Made by a program: the position numbers and the translations under genes | NCBI RefSeq assembly: GCF_004355225.1 | Contig: NZ_CP037933.1 | Location: forward strand, 2,108,001 to 2,172,000 | Direction: 5' to 3' | Length of the DNA: 64,000 nt | Source: Flavobacterium nackdongense | GTDB taxonomy: Bacteria; Bacteroidota; Bacteroidia; Flavobacteriales; Flavobacteriaceae | Notes under the pieces: model-generated | Database searches by the model: none | Seen by the model: only the letters and a program-made list of their open reading frames with translations | Told to the model about the DNA's origin: nothing | Shown: positions 1-9,071 of the stretch, piece after piece | Position numbering within the stretch: position 1 is the first letter of the stretch | Layout: every line of letters starts with the position of its first letter

Positions 1-1
1 C

Positions 2-562
2 ACCAAATTGACCTCAACCGGTCCTTTGCTCATCACGCATTGGGGTATGAGCGGTCCAGCGATTTTGAAATTATCGGCTTGGGGCGCACGGATATTATTC
101 GAAAAGAATTACCAGTTTACCATTTTCGTCAATTGGCTGAATGAAATTGACACCGATGATGCCGAAAAAATCCTAAAAGAGTTGAAACAGGAGCACGCCA
201 AAAAAGCGGCTTCCAAGAAATCCCCATTCGGATTGTCCGATCGACTTTGGGAAAGTCTGGTTTTGGCTTCGAATATTTCTGATGATACCAAATGGGCTGA
301 TTTGTCTAAAATCCAACTGCAAAACTTGGCCAATCAACTGACAAATTCTAGTTTTCAAGTCAATGGAAAAAGCACATTTAAAGAAGAATTTGTCACTGCA
401 GGCGGCATCGATTTGAAGGAAATCAACTTCAAGACGATGGAAAGCAAACTCCACGAAAACCTCTATTTTGCAGGAGAAATTGTAAATATTGACGCAGTGA
501 CTGGAGGATTTAACTTTCAGAATGCTTGGACAAGTGGTTTTATTGTAGCAAATGCCATCTAA
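2..562 (+). CDS. HI0933-like FAD-dependent oxidoreductase (C-terminal part, 5' end off the window)
   Basis: The reading frame is open from the first base of the window and stops at 560-562, so only the C-terminal ~186 residues are present. The opening segment TSTGPLLITHWGMSGPAIL and the closing segment with AGEIVNIDAVTGGFNFQNAW match the HI0933/YhiN family (BaiN/RdsA-like flavoproteins, often named aminoacetone oxidase family). The closing motif is the part that completes the FAD site. The N-terminal Rossmann GxGxxG lies outside the window. The substrate of this family is not settled. The apparent start at position 8 is only an internal TTG. Confidence 0.85.
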   Translation, partial: TKLTSTGPLLITHWGMSGPAILKLSAWGARILFEKNYQFTIFVNWLNEIDTDDAEKILKELKQEHAKKAASKKSPFGLSDRLWESLVLASNISDDTKWADLSKIQLQNLANQLTNSSFQVNGKSTFKEEFVTAGGIDLKEINFKTMESKLHENLYFAGEIVNIDAVTGGFNFQNAWTSGFIVANAI

Positions 563-610
563 CGACATCACATCATCTCTATTTTAGAATTAGAATAAAA
601 CAGGACTTTT

Positions 611-1045
611 CTATCGGTTCATATTTTGCATTTCGTAAATGAAAGTATCCAAATCAACTTTTTTATCTACTAATGCCAATGCTTTACTAACAATATAATT
701 GACATTACCCGCAGTAAAACCAAGAGCTACGGCAAATTTCCGTAAAAGAGTTTCTTGCTTGTCCCCCAGATGATGATCGTGGTGCACCACTCTGGATATA
801 TTGTATAAATTCTCGAGTCTTTCTACGTATAAATAAGGAGGATTTAAAGGATATTTTAGTGGGTTTTTTAAAATCTCTTTATATTCTTCCTCTGAAATAT
901 CCAGTTTTACGGCTAATTTGTCTAAAAACTTTTTTTCGTCAGGATCAAATTTCCCACCGTCTGCATACAACACCCTAACTGCCGCGGAAAAACGACCTTT
1001 GATTCGGTGTTTGAATTCGCTATCAAATAATTGTGCTATTGACAT
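611..1045 (-). CDS. TerB-like co-chaperone-type protein
   Basis: About 144 residues, mostly helical, with the acidic, Asp/His-containing pattern of TerB/DjlA N-terminal domains (DGGKFDPDEKKFLDKLA, then HHDHHLGDKQETLLRKFA). TerB-type domains bind metal and are linked to tellurite resistance and membrane stress complexes; here no other ter gene is adjacent, so a specific tellurite role is not supported. I place the start at the ATG at 1043-1045 (MSIAQLF) rather than at an upstream in-frame codon at 1108, because the extra 21 residues look like untranslated leader. It is convergent with the preceding flavoprotein gene. Confidence 0.7.
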   Translation of the reverse strand: MSIAQLFDSEFKHRIKGRFSAAVRVLYADGGKFDPDEKKFLDKLAVKLDISEEEYKEILKNPLKYPLNPPYLYVERLENLYNISRVVHHDHHLGDKQETLLRKFAVALGFTAGNVNYIVSKALALVDKKVDLDTFIYEMQNMNR

Positions 1046-1245
1046 AATACTAAGTTTTAAATTGCCATATAAAGATACAACATATTTTCGATATTTTTCA
1101 ATTATCAAATGTCATTATTTTGGCCTCTATTTCTTGGTTTGAATAAAATAAATGATGTCACAATAGGCTTTTAACAGTATCAAATAAAACTAATTTCAAA
1201 ATAAATTGTAAGTTTGACAACCCCTAATCTATTAAACCATTTATA

Positions 1246-1839
1246 ATGTCAGAATTTTGGATTTTTTTTGAGAAAGGTTTAAGACATATTTTAAACCTTT
1301 ATGCTTACGATCACATTTTATTTTTAATAGCATTGACAATTCCTTACGCCTTCAAAGATTGGAAAAGATTGCTGATTTTAGTCACAATCTTCACCATTGG
1401 ACACACATTGGCATTGCTGTTATCGGTTTTTGGAGTGGTCATTATCAAAGTCAATTTGGTCGAATTTTTAATACCAATAACGATTCTTATTGTTGCTTTT
1501 TTCAATCTTTTCACAGCTGGAAAATCGTCCAAACAAGAAAGCATCAGTGTCATTGGATTTGTAACTTTATTTTTCGGAATTGTACACGGATTGGGTTTTG
1601 CAGGCTATTTCAAGACCTTGGTAGGAGGTTCAGCAAATTCTAAACTATTACCTTTATCCGAGTTTTCTTTGGGAATCGAATCTTCTCAAATTATTGTAGT
1701 TTTTATGGTGCTGATACTTTCTTATATTGTCCAAACGGTCTTCCGCTTTTCAAAACGAGATTGGACCTTAGTGATGTCGGCTTTTGTAATTGGAGTGGTT
1801 TTGCCAATGATTATCCAAAGTGAAATTTGGAATAGATAA
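1246..1839 (+). CDS. HupE/UreJ family membrane protein
   Basis: A 197-residue hydrophobic protein with about six to seven membrane segments. The N-terminal motif around HILNLYAYDHILFLIAL and the internal GHTLAL and HGLGFAGYF motifs, with conserved His and Asp in membrane helices, are typical of the HupE/UreJ family. Members of that family are implicated in nickel or cobalt handling for hydrogenase or urease. No hydrogenase, urease or nickel gene is near, so the substrate is unassigned. It is followed after 8 bp by the dCMP deaminase gene, suggesting cotranscription. Confidence 0.8.
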   Translation: MSEFWIFFEKGLRHILNLYAYDHILFLIALTIPYAFKDWKRLLILVTIFTIGHTLALLLSVFGVVIIKVNLVEFLIPITILIVAFFNLFTAGKSSKQESISVIGFVTLFFGIVHGLGFAGYFKTLVGGSANSKLLPLSEFSLGIESSQIIVVFMVLILSYIVQTVFRFSKRDWTLVMSAFVIGVVLPMIIQSEIWNR

Positions 1840-1847
1840 ATTGAAAC

Positions 1848-2276
1848 ATGGAAAAGAAAAAATTAAATAAATACGACAAGGCCTATCTTCGAATTGCCAA
1901 AGAATGGAGCCTTTTGTCCTATTGCAAACGCAAACAAGTAGGCGCCATAATCGTTCGCGATAAAATGATTATTTCTGACGGATACAACGGAACACCTTCG
2001 GGGTTTGAAAATTGCTGCGAAGACGAAGCCGGTTTAACCAATTGGTATGTACTTCACGCCGAAGCCAACGCGATTCTAAAAGTAGCCAAATCTACCCAAA
2101 CTTGTGAAGGAGCCACACTTTATATTACGCTTTCTCCTTGTAAAGAATGCAGTAAACTGATTCATCAATCAGGGATAAAAAGAGTAGTTTATCAACTGGG
2201 ATACCGAGACACATCGGGTGTAGATTTTCTGATAAAAGCTGGGGTTATCGTAGAGCAAATTGAAGTTTTAGACTAA
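1848..2276 (+). CDS. dCMP deaminase family protein (ComEB-like)
   Basis: 142 residues with the zinc-dependent cytidine/deoxycytidylate deaminase signature: HAEANAIL supplies the zinc-binding His and catalytic Glu, and SPCKECSKL supplies the two zinc-binding Cys. Family knowledge says it deaminates dCMP to dUMP, feeding dTMP synthesis in the cytoplasm. Length agrees with bacterial dCMP deaminases. It lies between a HupE-like gene and an S41 protease gene whose ATG follows its stop by one base, so the three are probably one transcript. Confidence 0.9.
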   Translation: MEKKKLNKYDKAYLRIAKEWSLLSYCKRKQVGAIIVRDKMIISDGYNGTPSGFENCCEDEAGLTNWYVLHAEANAILKVAKSTQTCEGATLYITLSPCKECSKLIHQSGIKRVVYQLGYRDTSGVDFLIKAGVIVEQIEVLD

Positions 2277-2277
2277 A

Positions 2278-3846
2278 ATGAAAATCAATCCCAAATACTT
2301 TCCCATACTACTTTCCGGAGCGCTTGCTTTTGGAATTCTTATGGGCGGATGGCTTAATTTTCCCAGCCAAAATCAAATTTTCGTTAAAAATAATTCCAAA
2401 AACAAACTCAATAAATTGCTTGATTTTATCGATAACGAATATGTCGATAAAGTAAATGCTGATACGATCACCAACCGAGCCATCAAAACCATTTTAGCAC
2501 AATTGGACCCACATTCGGTCTATATTCCGCCCAGCGAGCAAGCCCAAGTTGCCGAAAGTATGCGTGGCGAGTTCGTGGGTATTGGAGTGAATTTCTATAT
2601 GTACAAAGATTCCTTAGCTATCATTAAAACCGTCGAAAACGGCCCTTCTGAAAAAGCGGGAATCAAATCAGGAGACCGCATTTTGTATGCCGATAAAACA
2701 AAATTGTACGGACGTAAACTCCCCACCGACAGTCTTTTTTCAAAACTAAAAGGAAAAGAAGGTTCCGAAATTTGGGTCACCATTTATAGAAAAACGGAGG
2801 ACAAAAAATTAAATATTAAAATCAAACGCGGTGTCATTCCCATAAAAAGTGTTGATGCAGCGCTGTTATTGAACCCCACGACAGGCTACATCAAAATCAA
2901 TCGATTTGCCGAAAGCACTTACAAAGAGTTCTATCAAGGTTTGACCAAATTAAAAGAGCAAGGCGCAAAATCGCTTGTAATTGACCTTCGGGACAACGGC
3001 GGAGGCTATCTTGAGCAAGCTGTGGCTATCGCTGATGAATTTCTAACCGACAAACAATTAATTGTTTTTACCAAAGACAAAAATGGCACACTGGAAAAAA
3101 CCTATGCTACAAAAGAGGGCAGTTTCGAAAACGGCCGATTATTTGTTTTAATCAACGAAAATAGCGCATCGGCGAGCGAAATACTGGCGGGAGCGATTCA
3201 GGATAATGACAGAGGAACGATTGTAGGGCGCCGTTCTTTTGGCAAAGGATTGGTGCAAAGAGAAATGGATTTCAACGATGGATCTGCTGTTCGATTGACG
3301 ATTGCCCGATATTACACTCCGACGGGGCGTTCGATTCAAAAGCCATACACAAAAGGCAATGAAGATTATTTGAAAGAAGCCGAATTGCGATTCAAAAGTG
3401 GTGAATTGTACTATAAAGACAGTATAAAAACACCAAATACTCCGAAATTCAAAACACCTAAAGGAAAAATTGTCTATGGTGGCGGCGGTATCGTACCCGA
3501 CGTTTTTGTGCCACTTGAATTAGAGCCCAGCAAAGAACACACCGTCTATTTATTGCAAACAGGCGTTTTGGGACAATTTGTTTTTGAACAATTGGATCAG
3601 AATCGAAATGCTTTTAAAGGATTAGCTTTCGAACAATTTAAAGTAAAAATGCAGGGAACGGATTTGTATTTCAATGCTTTCCAAAAATACCTTTTCAGGA
3701 ATGGAATAAATATGAATTTGGACACGAACAAAGCCTTGGTAAAACGCTATTTGGCGGCAGAATTTGCCCGACAGTTATTCAATGAAAGCAAATTTTATGA
3801 AATTCTGTTGAAAGAGGACGCGATGATTGAAAAGGTTTTGAAATAG
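2278..3846 (+). CDS. S41 family C-terminal processing peptidase
   Basis: 522 residues. An N-terminal hydrophobic stretch (about residues 7-27) acts as signal anchor, followed by a helical region, a PDZ domain (about 90-175, with GVNFYMYKD and ENGPSEKAGIKSGD) and the tail-specific protease domain. The nucleophile is in ENSASASEILAGA, and the general-base Lys in GRRSFGKGLVQ. Such proteases trim C-termini of periplasmic proteins. The C-terminal ~150 residues extend past the core, as in Bacteroidota members. The start codon follows the dCMP deaminase stop by one base. Confidence 0.92.
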   Translation: MKINPKYFPILLSGALAFGILMGGWLNFPSQNQIFVKNNSKNKLNKLLDFIDNEYVDKVNADTITNRAIKTILAQLDPHSVYIPPSEQAQVAESMRGEFVGIGVNFYMYKDSLAIIKTVENGPSEKAGIKSGDRILYADKTKLYGRKLPTDSLFSKLKGKEGSEIWVTIYRKTEDKKLNIKIKRGVIPIKSVDAALLLNPTTGYIKINRFAESTYKEFYQGLTKLKEQGAKSLVIDLRDNGGGYLEQAVAIADEFLTDKQLIVFTKDKNGTLEKTYATKEGSFENGRLFVLINENSASASEILAGAIQDNDRGTIVGRRSFGKGLVQREMDFNDGSAVRLTIARYYTPTGRSIQKPYTKGNEDYLKEAELRFKSGELYYKDSIKTPNTPKFKTPKGKIVYGGGGIVPDVFVPLELEPSKEHTVYLLQTGVLGQFVFEQLDQNRNAFKGLAFEQFKVKMQGTDLYFNAFQKYLFRNGINMNLDTNKALVKRYLAAEFARQLFNESKFYEILLKEDAMIEKVLK

Positions 3847-3848
3847 GA

Positions 3849-4457
3849 TTATTTCTTAATACTATCGTGAGCTTGTGTTGGAATGCCCTCATTCCACATA
3901 GTCAGAATATCGGTAGCCACGGCAGCGCCACTTCCGGCAGCAATCGCCACTTGGCTTCGCAAACCCGCCAAAGTGCCCACAACATAAATGCCTTCAACTA
4001 CAACATAATCCGTGTTTTTGAGCTGAATTCTTTGTTTTTCGATTGGTGTTTTTCGATTTGGCTCAACGTATTGCAGTAAACCTTCAATGGCAAAAGTATT
4101 GGCAGCGCCAACCCCCACAATAACGATTTTGGACCTATAAATATTCTTATTAGTAGTAATTGTAAATTCGGAGGATTCGCCTTCGATTTTCAGCACTTTC
4201 TCATTCGGAATTTGAATAATATGTGGATAGGTTTCAGATAAATGTTGAATACTTTCGGCTAATAAATCGGCTCCTAATTTACCAGCGGGAATTCCGTAGG
4301 CATTGTTTATAACTGCTTCCTGAAGATTTGAGCTTTTTTGATGGGTTAAAATTGCTATTTTTTTATCAACGACAAAAGGTTTGTTTTTGGCAGAGCCCAA
4401 AACCAAAGCGGAGGAAATTCCCGAAACACCACCTCCAATAATTAAAACATCAAACAT
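3849..4457 (-). CDS. Short thioredoxin-reductase-like flavoprotein
   Basis: 202 residues. The N-terminus MFDVLIIGGGVSGISSAL is a FAD-binding GxGxxG fold, and the C-terminal GIYVVGTLAGLRSQVAIAAGSGAA matches the FAD-contacting end of thioredoxin reductases. The middle NADPH domain and the redox CxxC of true thioredoxin reductases are missing; the protein contains no cysteine. It is about 100 residues shorter than TrxB. Function is therefore unknown beyond FAD binding. It is convergent with the S41 protease, with 2 bp between the two stops, and is preceded by a small membrane protein gene with 2 bp spacing. Confidence 0.75.
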   Translation of the reverse strand: MFDVLIIGGGVSGISSALVLGSAKNKPFVVDKKIAILTHQKSSNLQEAVINNAYGIPAGKLGADLLAESIQHLSETYPHIIQIPNEKVLKIEGESSEFTITTNKNIYRSKIVIVGVGAANTFAIEGLLQYVEPNRKTPIEKQRIQLKNTDYVVVEGIYVVGTLAGLRSQVAIAAGSGAAVATDILTMWNEGIPTQAHDSIKK

Positions 4458-4459
4458 AT

Positions 4460-4663
4460 TTAAAATTTATCTTTCATTTTTTCCTCGATGCTTTTTGACA
4501 TTCTGAATATCAAAAGAATCAAAATAGCGCATAACGAAGCAGCAATTCCAATAAACGCAATCATACTATTTCCTTCAAAAGGACTTTTGAAATCAAGTAG
4601 GCTTATATTGAAAATGATTAGCCCGATTGCCAAAACGACCAATATGTTAGTAAAAAGTTTCAT
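4460..4663 (-). CDS. Small two-helix membrane protein, unknown function
   Basis: 67 residues with two clear hydrophobic helices (about residues 6-25 and 33-53), a short loop carrying FKSPFEGNS, and a charged C-terminus ending in KSIEEKMKDKF. I do not recognise a family. It starts with ATG at 4663 and its stop is 2 bp before the start of the short flavoprotein gene on the same strand, so they are likely cotranscribed. The charged tail would sit in the cytoplasm if the first helix inserts in the usual orientation. Confidence 0.6.
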   Translation of the reverse strand: MKLFTNILVVLAIGLIIFNISLLDFKSPFEGNSMIAFIGIAASLCAILILLIFRMSKSIEEKMKDKF

Positions 4664-4710
4664 ATATTATTTTTTTGTAATAAAGTGGGGTAAATTTATA
4701 AAAATATATT

Positions 4711-5286
4711 TTAGACGAATAAACCTTTAACATTAGCGGCGAATAATTTAACAGCTATTGCCAAAAGTACCACTCCAAAAGTCTTTCTGACCACACCTAA
4801 ACCGTTTTTCCCTAACATTTTCTCAATTTTGGATGACGACTTCAAAACGAAATAAACCAATATAATGTTCAAGAATATCGCAATGACTATATTCACAGTA
4901 TGAAATTGAGACCGTAATGAAAGTAAAGTCGTCATAGTCCCAGCACCAGCAATTAACGGAAACGCAAGTGGAACTATCGAAGCCGAATTGGCCTCTTCGT
5001 CACGGTACAATCGGATTCCTAATATCATTTCTAAGGCTAGAAAAAATAAAACGAATGAACCCGCCACCGCAAAGGAATGCACATCGATGCCAATCAATTT
5101 TAAGAATTCCTCACCAACAAAAAGAAACACAATCATAATCAATCCCGCTACCAAGGAAGCTTTCTCCGATTCGATATGACCGTGCTTCGCTCTTAAACCA
5201 ACAATGATAGGAATTGATCCTACTATATCAATTACGGCAAAAAGCACCATTCCTACGGTAATAATTTCTCTTATATCCAATTCCAT
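4711..5286 (-). CDS. MarC (UPF0056) family integral membrane protein
   Basis: 191 residues with about six membrane helices. The N-terminal pattern ITVGMVLFAVIDIVGSIPI and the central PLAFPLIAGAGTMTTLLSL are hallmark motifs of the MarC/NAAT family. The family was once linked to multiple antibiotic resistance, but that role was not upheld; amino-acid transport has been shown for some archaeal members. No regulator or partner is adjacent. It is separated by 47 bp from the small membrane protein gene downstream and has a long noncoding region upstream. Confidence 0.88.
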   Translation of the reverse strand: MELDIREIITVGMVLFAVIDIVGSIPIIVGLRAKHGHIESEKASLVAGLIMIVFLFVGEEFLKLIGIDVHSFAVAGSFVLFFLALEMILGIRLYRDEEANSASIVPLAFPLIAGAGTMTTLLSLRSQFHTVNIVIAIFLNIILVYFVLKSSSKIEKMLGKNGLGVVRKTFGVVLLAIAVKLFAANVKGLFV

Positions 5287-5876
5287 AATTCACAAATTTT
5301 GCTGCAAAAGTAGTCTATTCTATGCAGTTAACTCACAAATAAGTACTGCTTTTTACCGAAAGCATCAAGATAGCGTGTTCATTGTATTGATTTCAAACTA
5401 CGGTGCTCTCTGCTACTCCAGTAATTTTTGATTAAAAAAAAACGTCTATGAATACTGTTTTTTAACCACATAGTATAAAGGAAATTATGATATAAAAAGT
5501 ATTACATAAACTCGTTGGGTGAAATTATTAAATTTTTAGAAATAGTAAAATTGAAACGCATAGAATCATAGAAAAAAGAGTTGGATAGCCCAGTTCTTGG
5601 GTTCACATAGCTATGATTTACTAAAATCAAGCGAAGCGTCTTAATAAAATTAATAAAAAAACTATGATTCTATGTGTTTAAAAAAAATTAAATTGAATTA
5701 CACCCAACGGGTTTACATAGGAATTTTATTTACTCATAGCTATGATAAGCGAAGCGCCTTTCAATTCAAAAATAAAAATTATCCTATGTGGTTTAAACTT
5801 TTAACAATAATTGCGTTCCGCTTAAAAACTAAAAATTTAATATTCGAAAATCAGAATTGCAGCGTATATTTGCAAA
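5287..5876. repeat. 590-bp noncoding region with a large nested inverted repeat
   Basis: No convincing gene is present. Three pairs of arms are inverted and perfectly nested: 5462-5473 with 5784-5796 (TTAACCACATAG type), 5504-5526 with 5696-5718 (CGTTGGGTG core), and 5557-5571 with 5662-5676 (CATAGAATCATAG core). Direct copies of CATAGCTATGAT and AAGCGAAGCG also occur near 5608-5637 and 5734-5756. The block resembles a decayed mobile or repetitive element; no transposase frame is visible. Confidence 0.6.
5865..5872 (+). promoter_or_regulatory. Bacteroidota-type -7 box before the DUF3109 gene
   Basis: TATATTTG fits the TAnnTTTG -7 consensus of the Bacteroidota housekeeping sigma factor. It ends only four bases before the ATG at 5877, so a transcript starting a few bases downstream would be leaderless or nearly so. 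I see no strong TTG -33 element at the expected distance, so this is moderate evidence only. Confidence 0.45.
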
Positions 5877-6443
5877 ATGTTTCAACTAGGAAAAACCATC
5901 GTATCGGAAGACATTCTCGAAAAAGAATTTGTTTGTAATTTATCAGCTTGCAAAGGCGCTTGTTGCGTCGATGGCGATGCTGGCGCGCCTCTTAGCGAGG
6001 ACGAAACCAAAATTCTCGAGGAAATTTATCCTAAAGTAAAACCTTTTCTTCGCAAAGAAGGCAATGCCGCCATCGAAGCGCAAGGCACTTGGACCAAAGG
6101 CACTGATGGCGATCTCGAAACACCTTTAATTGATAATAAGGATTGCGCCTACGTCATCTTTGACGGCAAAACGGCCCTCTGCGGTATCGAACAAGCCTAC
6201 AATCAAGGTGAAGTTAGCTTCAAAAAACCCGTATCTTGTCATTTATACCCTATTCGCGTCAAAGATTTTACCAAATTTTTTGCAGTAAATTATGACCGTT
6301 GGGAAATTTGTGATGATGCTTGTACTTTGGGCAAGGAACTCGAAGTACCGGTTTACAAATTTGTAAAGGAAGCCCTCATCCGAAAATTTGGAGAAGACTG
6401 GTATTTAGAACTCGAAAAAGTGGCTGAAGAGTTAAAAAAATAA
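5877..6443 (+). CDS. DUF3109 family cysteine-rich protein
   Basis: 188 residues. The pattern [20 protein letters not shown] near the N-terminus, followed by downstream [14 protein letters not shown] and CDDACTLGK, gives the eight-cysteine signature of DUF3109, a Bacteroidota family related to the putative zinc- or iron-sulfur-binding CxxxCxxCC proteins. The biochemical role is not known. The ATG at 5877 is preferred over an upstream frame because the cysteine motif begins about 22 residues in, as in the family, and a -7 box lies just before it. It appears monocistronic. Confidence 0.88.
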   Translation: MFQLGKTIVSEDILEKEFVCNLSACKGACCVDGDAGAPLSEDETKILEEIYPKVKPFLRKEGNAAIEAQGTWTKGTDGDLETPLIDNKDCAYVIFDGKTALCGIEQAYNQGEVSFKKPVSCHLYPIRVKDFTKFFAVNYDRWEICDDACTLGKELEVPVYKFVKEALIRKFGEDWYLELEKVAEELKK

Positions 6444-6708
6444 TTTTATTAAAACTATTTTTTAGATTTTCAGCAAAAAAAGAAATCTCATATTTTACAG
6501 TAGCTAAGACTTATTTTTAATTTTTATCTCGCTGATTTTCATATATTTATAATTTGTATGAAAAATAATCAAATCCTATCTTTTTGTTAAAAACTCAAGC
6601 CAATTGTGAATAAGTTTGACTTTTTAAAACCGTAAGAATTCACAATCTTTGTGGTCTACGAAAAGCTTAATAATTCATTAAAATTTCAAAAAAAACATAA
6701 AAATACTA

Positions 6709-7686
6709 ATGTCAAAAATTGAACCAATTCTACAGGAAAACAAAAATCGATTCGTTATTTTCCCCATCAAACACCATGATATTTGGGAATTTTACAAAAA
6801 AACAGAAGCCAGTATTTGGACTGCCGAAGAGATTGATTTGGCTCAAGATTTAAACGATTGGAATAATAAATTAAGTGAAGACGAAAAATACTTTGTCAAA
6901 CATATTCTTGCTTTTTTTGCTGCTTCAGACGGAATTGTAAACGAAAATCTAGCTGAAAATTTCGTTAACGAAGTGCAATATGCCGAGGCTAAATTCTTTT
7001 ATGGCTTCCAAATTATGATGGAAAACATTCACAGCGAGACCTACTCTCTTTTGATTGACACTTATGTAAAAGACGAAGCCGAAAAGGACGAACTATTCAA
7101 CGCTATCGAAAGATTTCCTGCCATCAAGAAAAAAGCAGAATGGGCATTGCAATGGATAAAATCAGACTCTTTTGCCGAAAGATTAATTGCATTTGCAGCT
7201 GTTGAAGGAATTTTCTTTTCTGGAAGTTTTTGCTCTATTTTTTGGTTGAAAAAACGTGGTTTGATGCCGGGATTAACTTTTTCGAACGAATTAATTTCGC
7301 GTGACGAAGGCGTTCACTGTGATTTTGCCGTGCATTTACACAATCACCATTTAGTAAATAAAGTACCCAAAGCAAGAATTAGAGAAATCATCGTCAATGC
7401 ATTAGACATCGAAAGAGAATTTATCACCGAATCGATTCCGGTGAGTTTGATTGGAATGAATGCCACCCTAATGACGCAATATTTAGAATTTGTAACCGAT
7501 AGATTGCTAGTAGAATTAGGATGTAAGAGAGAATACAATACGCCAAACCCTTTTGATTTTATGGATATGATTTCGCTTCAAGGAAAAACCAATTTCTTCG
7601 AAAAGAAAGTAGCCGAATACCAAAAAACAGGCGTTATGAATACCGATTCTGACGCTCAAAAAATTAGCTTCGACGCTGATTTTTAA
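6709..7686 (+). CDS. nrdB: Ribonucleoside-diphosphate reductase small (beta) subunit
   Basis: 325 residues of the ferritin-like R2 fold. Metal-ligand motifs are visible in order: DLAQDLNDW (Asp), ENIHSETY (Glu and His) and a later [14 protein letters not shown] (Glu and His). The radical tyrosine is expected in the HSETY region. With NrdA it reduces ribonucleoside diphosphates to deoxyribonucleotides in the cytoplasm. The usual partner nrdA is on the same strand, but two orphan genes lie between them (7741-8969). A 265-bp AT-rich noncoding stretch precedes it; I saw no clear NrdR box there. Confidence 0.95.
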   Translation: MSKIEPILQENKNRFVIFPIKHHDIWEFYKKTEASIWTAEEIDLAQDLNDWNNKLSEDEKYFVKHILAFFAASDGIVNENLAENFVNEVQYAEAKFFYGFQIMMENIHSETYSLLIDTYVKDEAEKDELFNAIERFPAIKKKAEWALQWIKSDSFAERLIAFAAVEGIFFSGSFCSIFWLKKRGLMPGLTFSNELISRDEGVHCDFAVHLHNHHLVNKVPKARIREIIVNALDIEREFITESIPVSLIGMNATLMTQYLEFVTDRLLVELGCKREYNTPNPFDFMDMISLQGKTNFFEKKVAEYQKTGVMNTDSDAQKISFDADF

Positions 7687-7740
7687 AATTTTTAGGTTTT
7701 AAATTCTTGAAAAAGTTGAATTAATATTAAAATAGAAAAT

Positions 7741-8022
7741 ATGAGTAAAGCAATCATCTTTGAACAAACAATACAAAAGTATTGGGGTAATCCTACTAGT
7801 GGTTTTAATTTTGCAAATTATTATGGGGATAATTTTAAGATGCATTCATTAATATTCTCTATAGTAGTTTATGAAATTAACTATAAAAAACATGAATATA
7901 ACGAAGAAGACTTTATGATTCTTGAGGAATATGAAAATAAATGTTGGAAAACTGAGGGGAAAGAATCAACAACATTTGATGATAGTATAAAAATTTTAGA
8001 ATTTTTAAACAAGAGAAAATGA
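7741..8022 (+). CDS. Hypothetical protein between nrdB and nrdA
   Basis: 93 residues, soluble, rich in Asn, Lys, Glu and aromatic residues (TIQKYWGNPTSGFNFANYYG at the N-terminus). I recognise no domain. Its last four bases overlap the start of the next gene (ATGA at 8019-8022), so the two are translationally coupled. Together with that gene it interrupts the otherwise standard nrdB-nrdA pair, and its base composition is more AT-rich than the reductase genes, which suggests a later insertion. Confidence 0.6.
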   Translation: MSKAIIFEQTIQKYWGNPTSGFNFANYYGDNFKMHSLIFSIVVYEINYKKHEYNEEDFMILEEYENKCWKTEGKESTTFDDSIKILEFLNKRK

Positions 8023-8969
8023 AAAAAGTTGTGATAATTTTATTTTTGTTCTTCTTTGTTGGTTGTAAGACAAAACCCTTAAATAATTTTGAAAATGATA
8101 TTTTTTGTTTTAATCGTGATTCAATTATAAAAGTAAAAAATATTGAAAAAATTGAACATTACAAAGTAAACATAGACAGTGGAAAAACAAATTGGGTAAG
8201 ACTAGAATATTCAGAGGTGTTTAATAAAAATGGAAATATTATTTATTTAATAAGACCTACATATTTAAGTATAGTAAATAAAAATTATTTATTACAAAAA
8301 GAAGGGTGGACTATAGAAGATAAGGCAAAAAATATGGCTCCATTAGAAACAAACATTCCAACTGGTAGAATTGATACAACATTTTATTTTTATAATAATT
8401 CCAATAAACTAATAAAAGAAAAAGAGAGTAACGGAGAAACTACCTACCAGTATGATGAACATGGAAACGAAGTATCAAGATGTGCTACTTCTGATAATAG
8501 GGAAACCTTTTGTAATTATACTATATATGAATACCAAAATGGAAGGATTATATATAAAAGAGATAGTCTTGGAGCCAGTTCAATATTTAACAGATATGAT
8601 GATAAACGATCAATAAGCTCAATTCCAAAGAATAAATTTATTTACGATAAAGAAGGGAGAATTATTTCTAATGGAATCGTTTCTAGAAAGTTTAATAGTG
8701 TAGGGAAAGTAGTTGAAGTTGATAAGCAAATTAACGGAAAATTTGTTCTTGATTATGATAACAGAGGGAATAATACACAGATGACGATTTATACGATAGG
8801 TTTTTCTTTTACAGATAATAAAACAAATAAAACAACAAATTCATATCGCCCACCTAAATACGTAAATTATATATATGATTCTAATAACTTAATTATAGAG
8901 GAGAAGACCCTTGATAATAACTATAAATTAATAGAACTTAATAAAATAAAATATTCTTTTTTTAAATAA
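8019..8969 (+). CDS. Putative lipoprotein with YD-like repeats
   Basis: 316 residues. It starts with a lipoprotein signal (hydrophobic FLFFFVGC, with the lipobox Cys at about residue 16). The body carries scattered motifs resembling RHS/YD repeats: YQYDEHGNEVSR, FIYDKEGRIIS, LDYDNRGNNTQ and YIYDSNNLI. These suggest a beta-rich surface or periplasmic fold, as in short YD-repeat lipoproteins of Bacteroidota. Function is unknown. It overlaps the preceding orphan by four bases, and nrdA follows after about 100 bp. The strongly AT-rich composition differs from the flanking nrd genes. Confidence 0.6.
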   Translation: MKKVVIILFLFFFVGCKTKPLNNFENDIFCFNRDSIIKVKNIEKIEHYKVNIDSGKTNWVRLEYSEVFNKNGNIIYLIRPTYLSIVNKNYLLQKEGWTIEDKAKNMAPLETNIPTGRIDTTFYFYNNSNKLIKEKESNGETTYQYDEHGNEVSRCATSDNRETFCNYTIYEYQNGRIIYKRDSLGASSIFNRYDDKRSISSIPKNKFIYDKEGRIISNGIVSRKFNSVGKVVEVDKQINGKFVLDYDNRGNNTQMTIYTIGFSFTDNKTNKTTNSYRPPKYVNYIYDSNNLIIEEKTLDNNYKLIELNKIKYSFFK

Positions 8970-9071
8970 TTAATCCTGTTAAAAAAAATTACCGGGATTA
9001 GCTTCCCAAAATGAATCACAAATACCCCGAAATAGAGAAGGGATTGTCTATTTCACAAAAACTGAAAAATT

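Noticed and set aside
611..1108. Longer TerB-like protein starting at 1108
   Set aside because: The additional N-terminal residues have no TerB-like character, and an ATG at 1045 is available.
6444..6708. NrdR box upstream of nrdB
   Set aside because: I looked for paired ACA-N-ATATAT-type boxes and saw no convincing pair in this AT-rich stretch.
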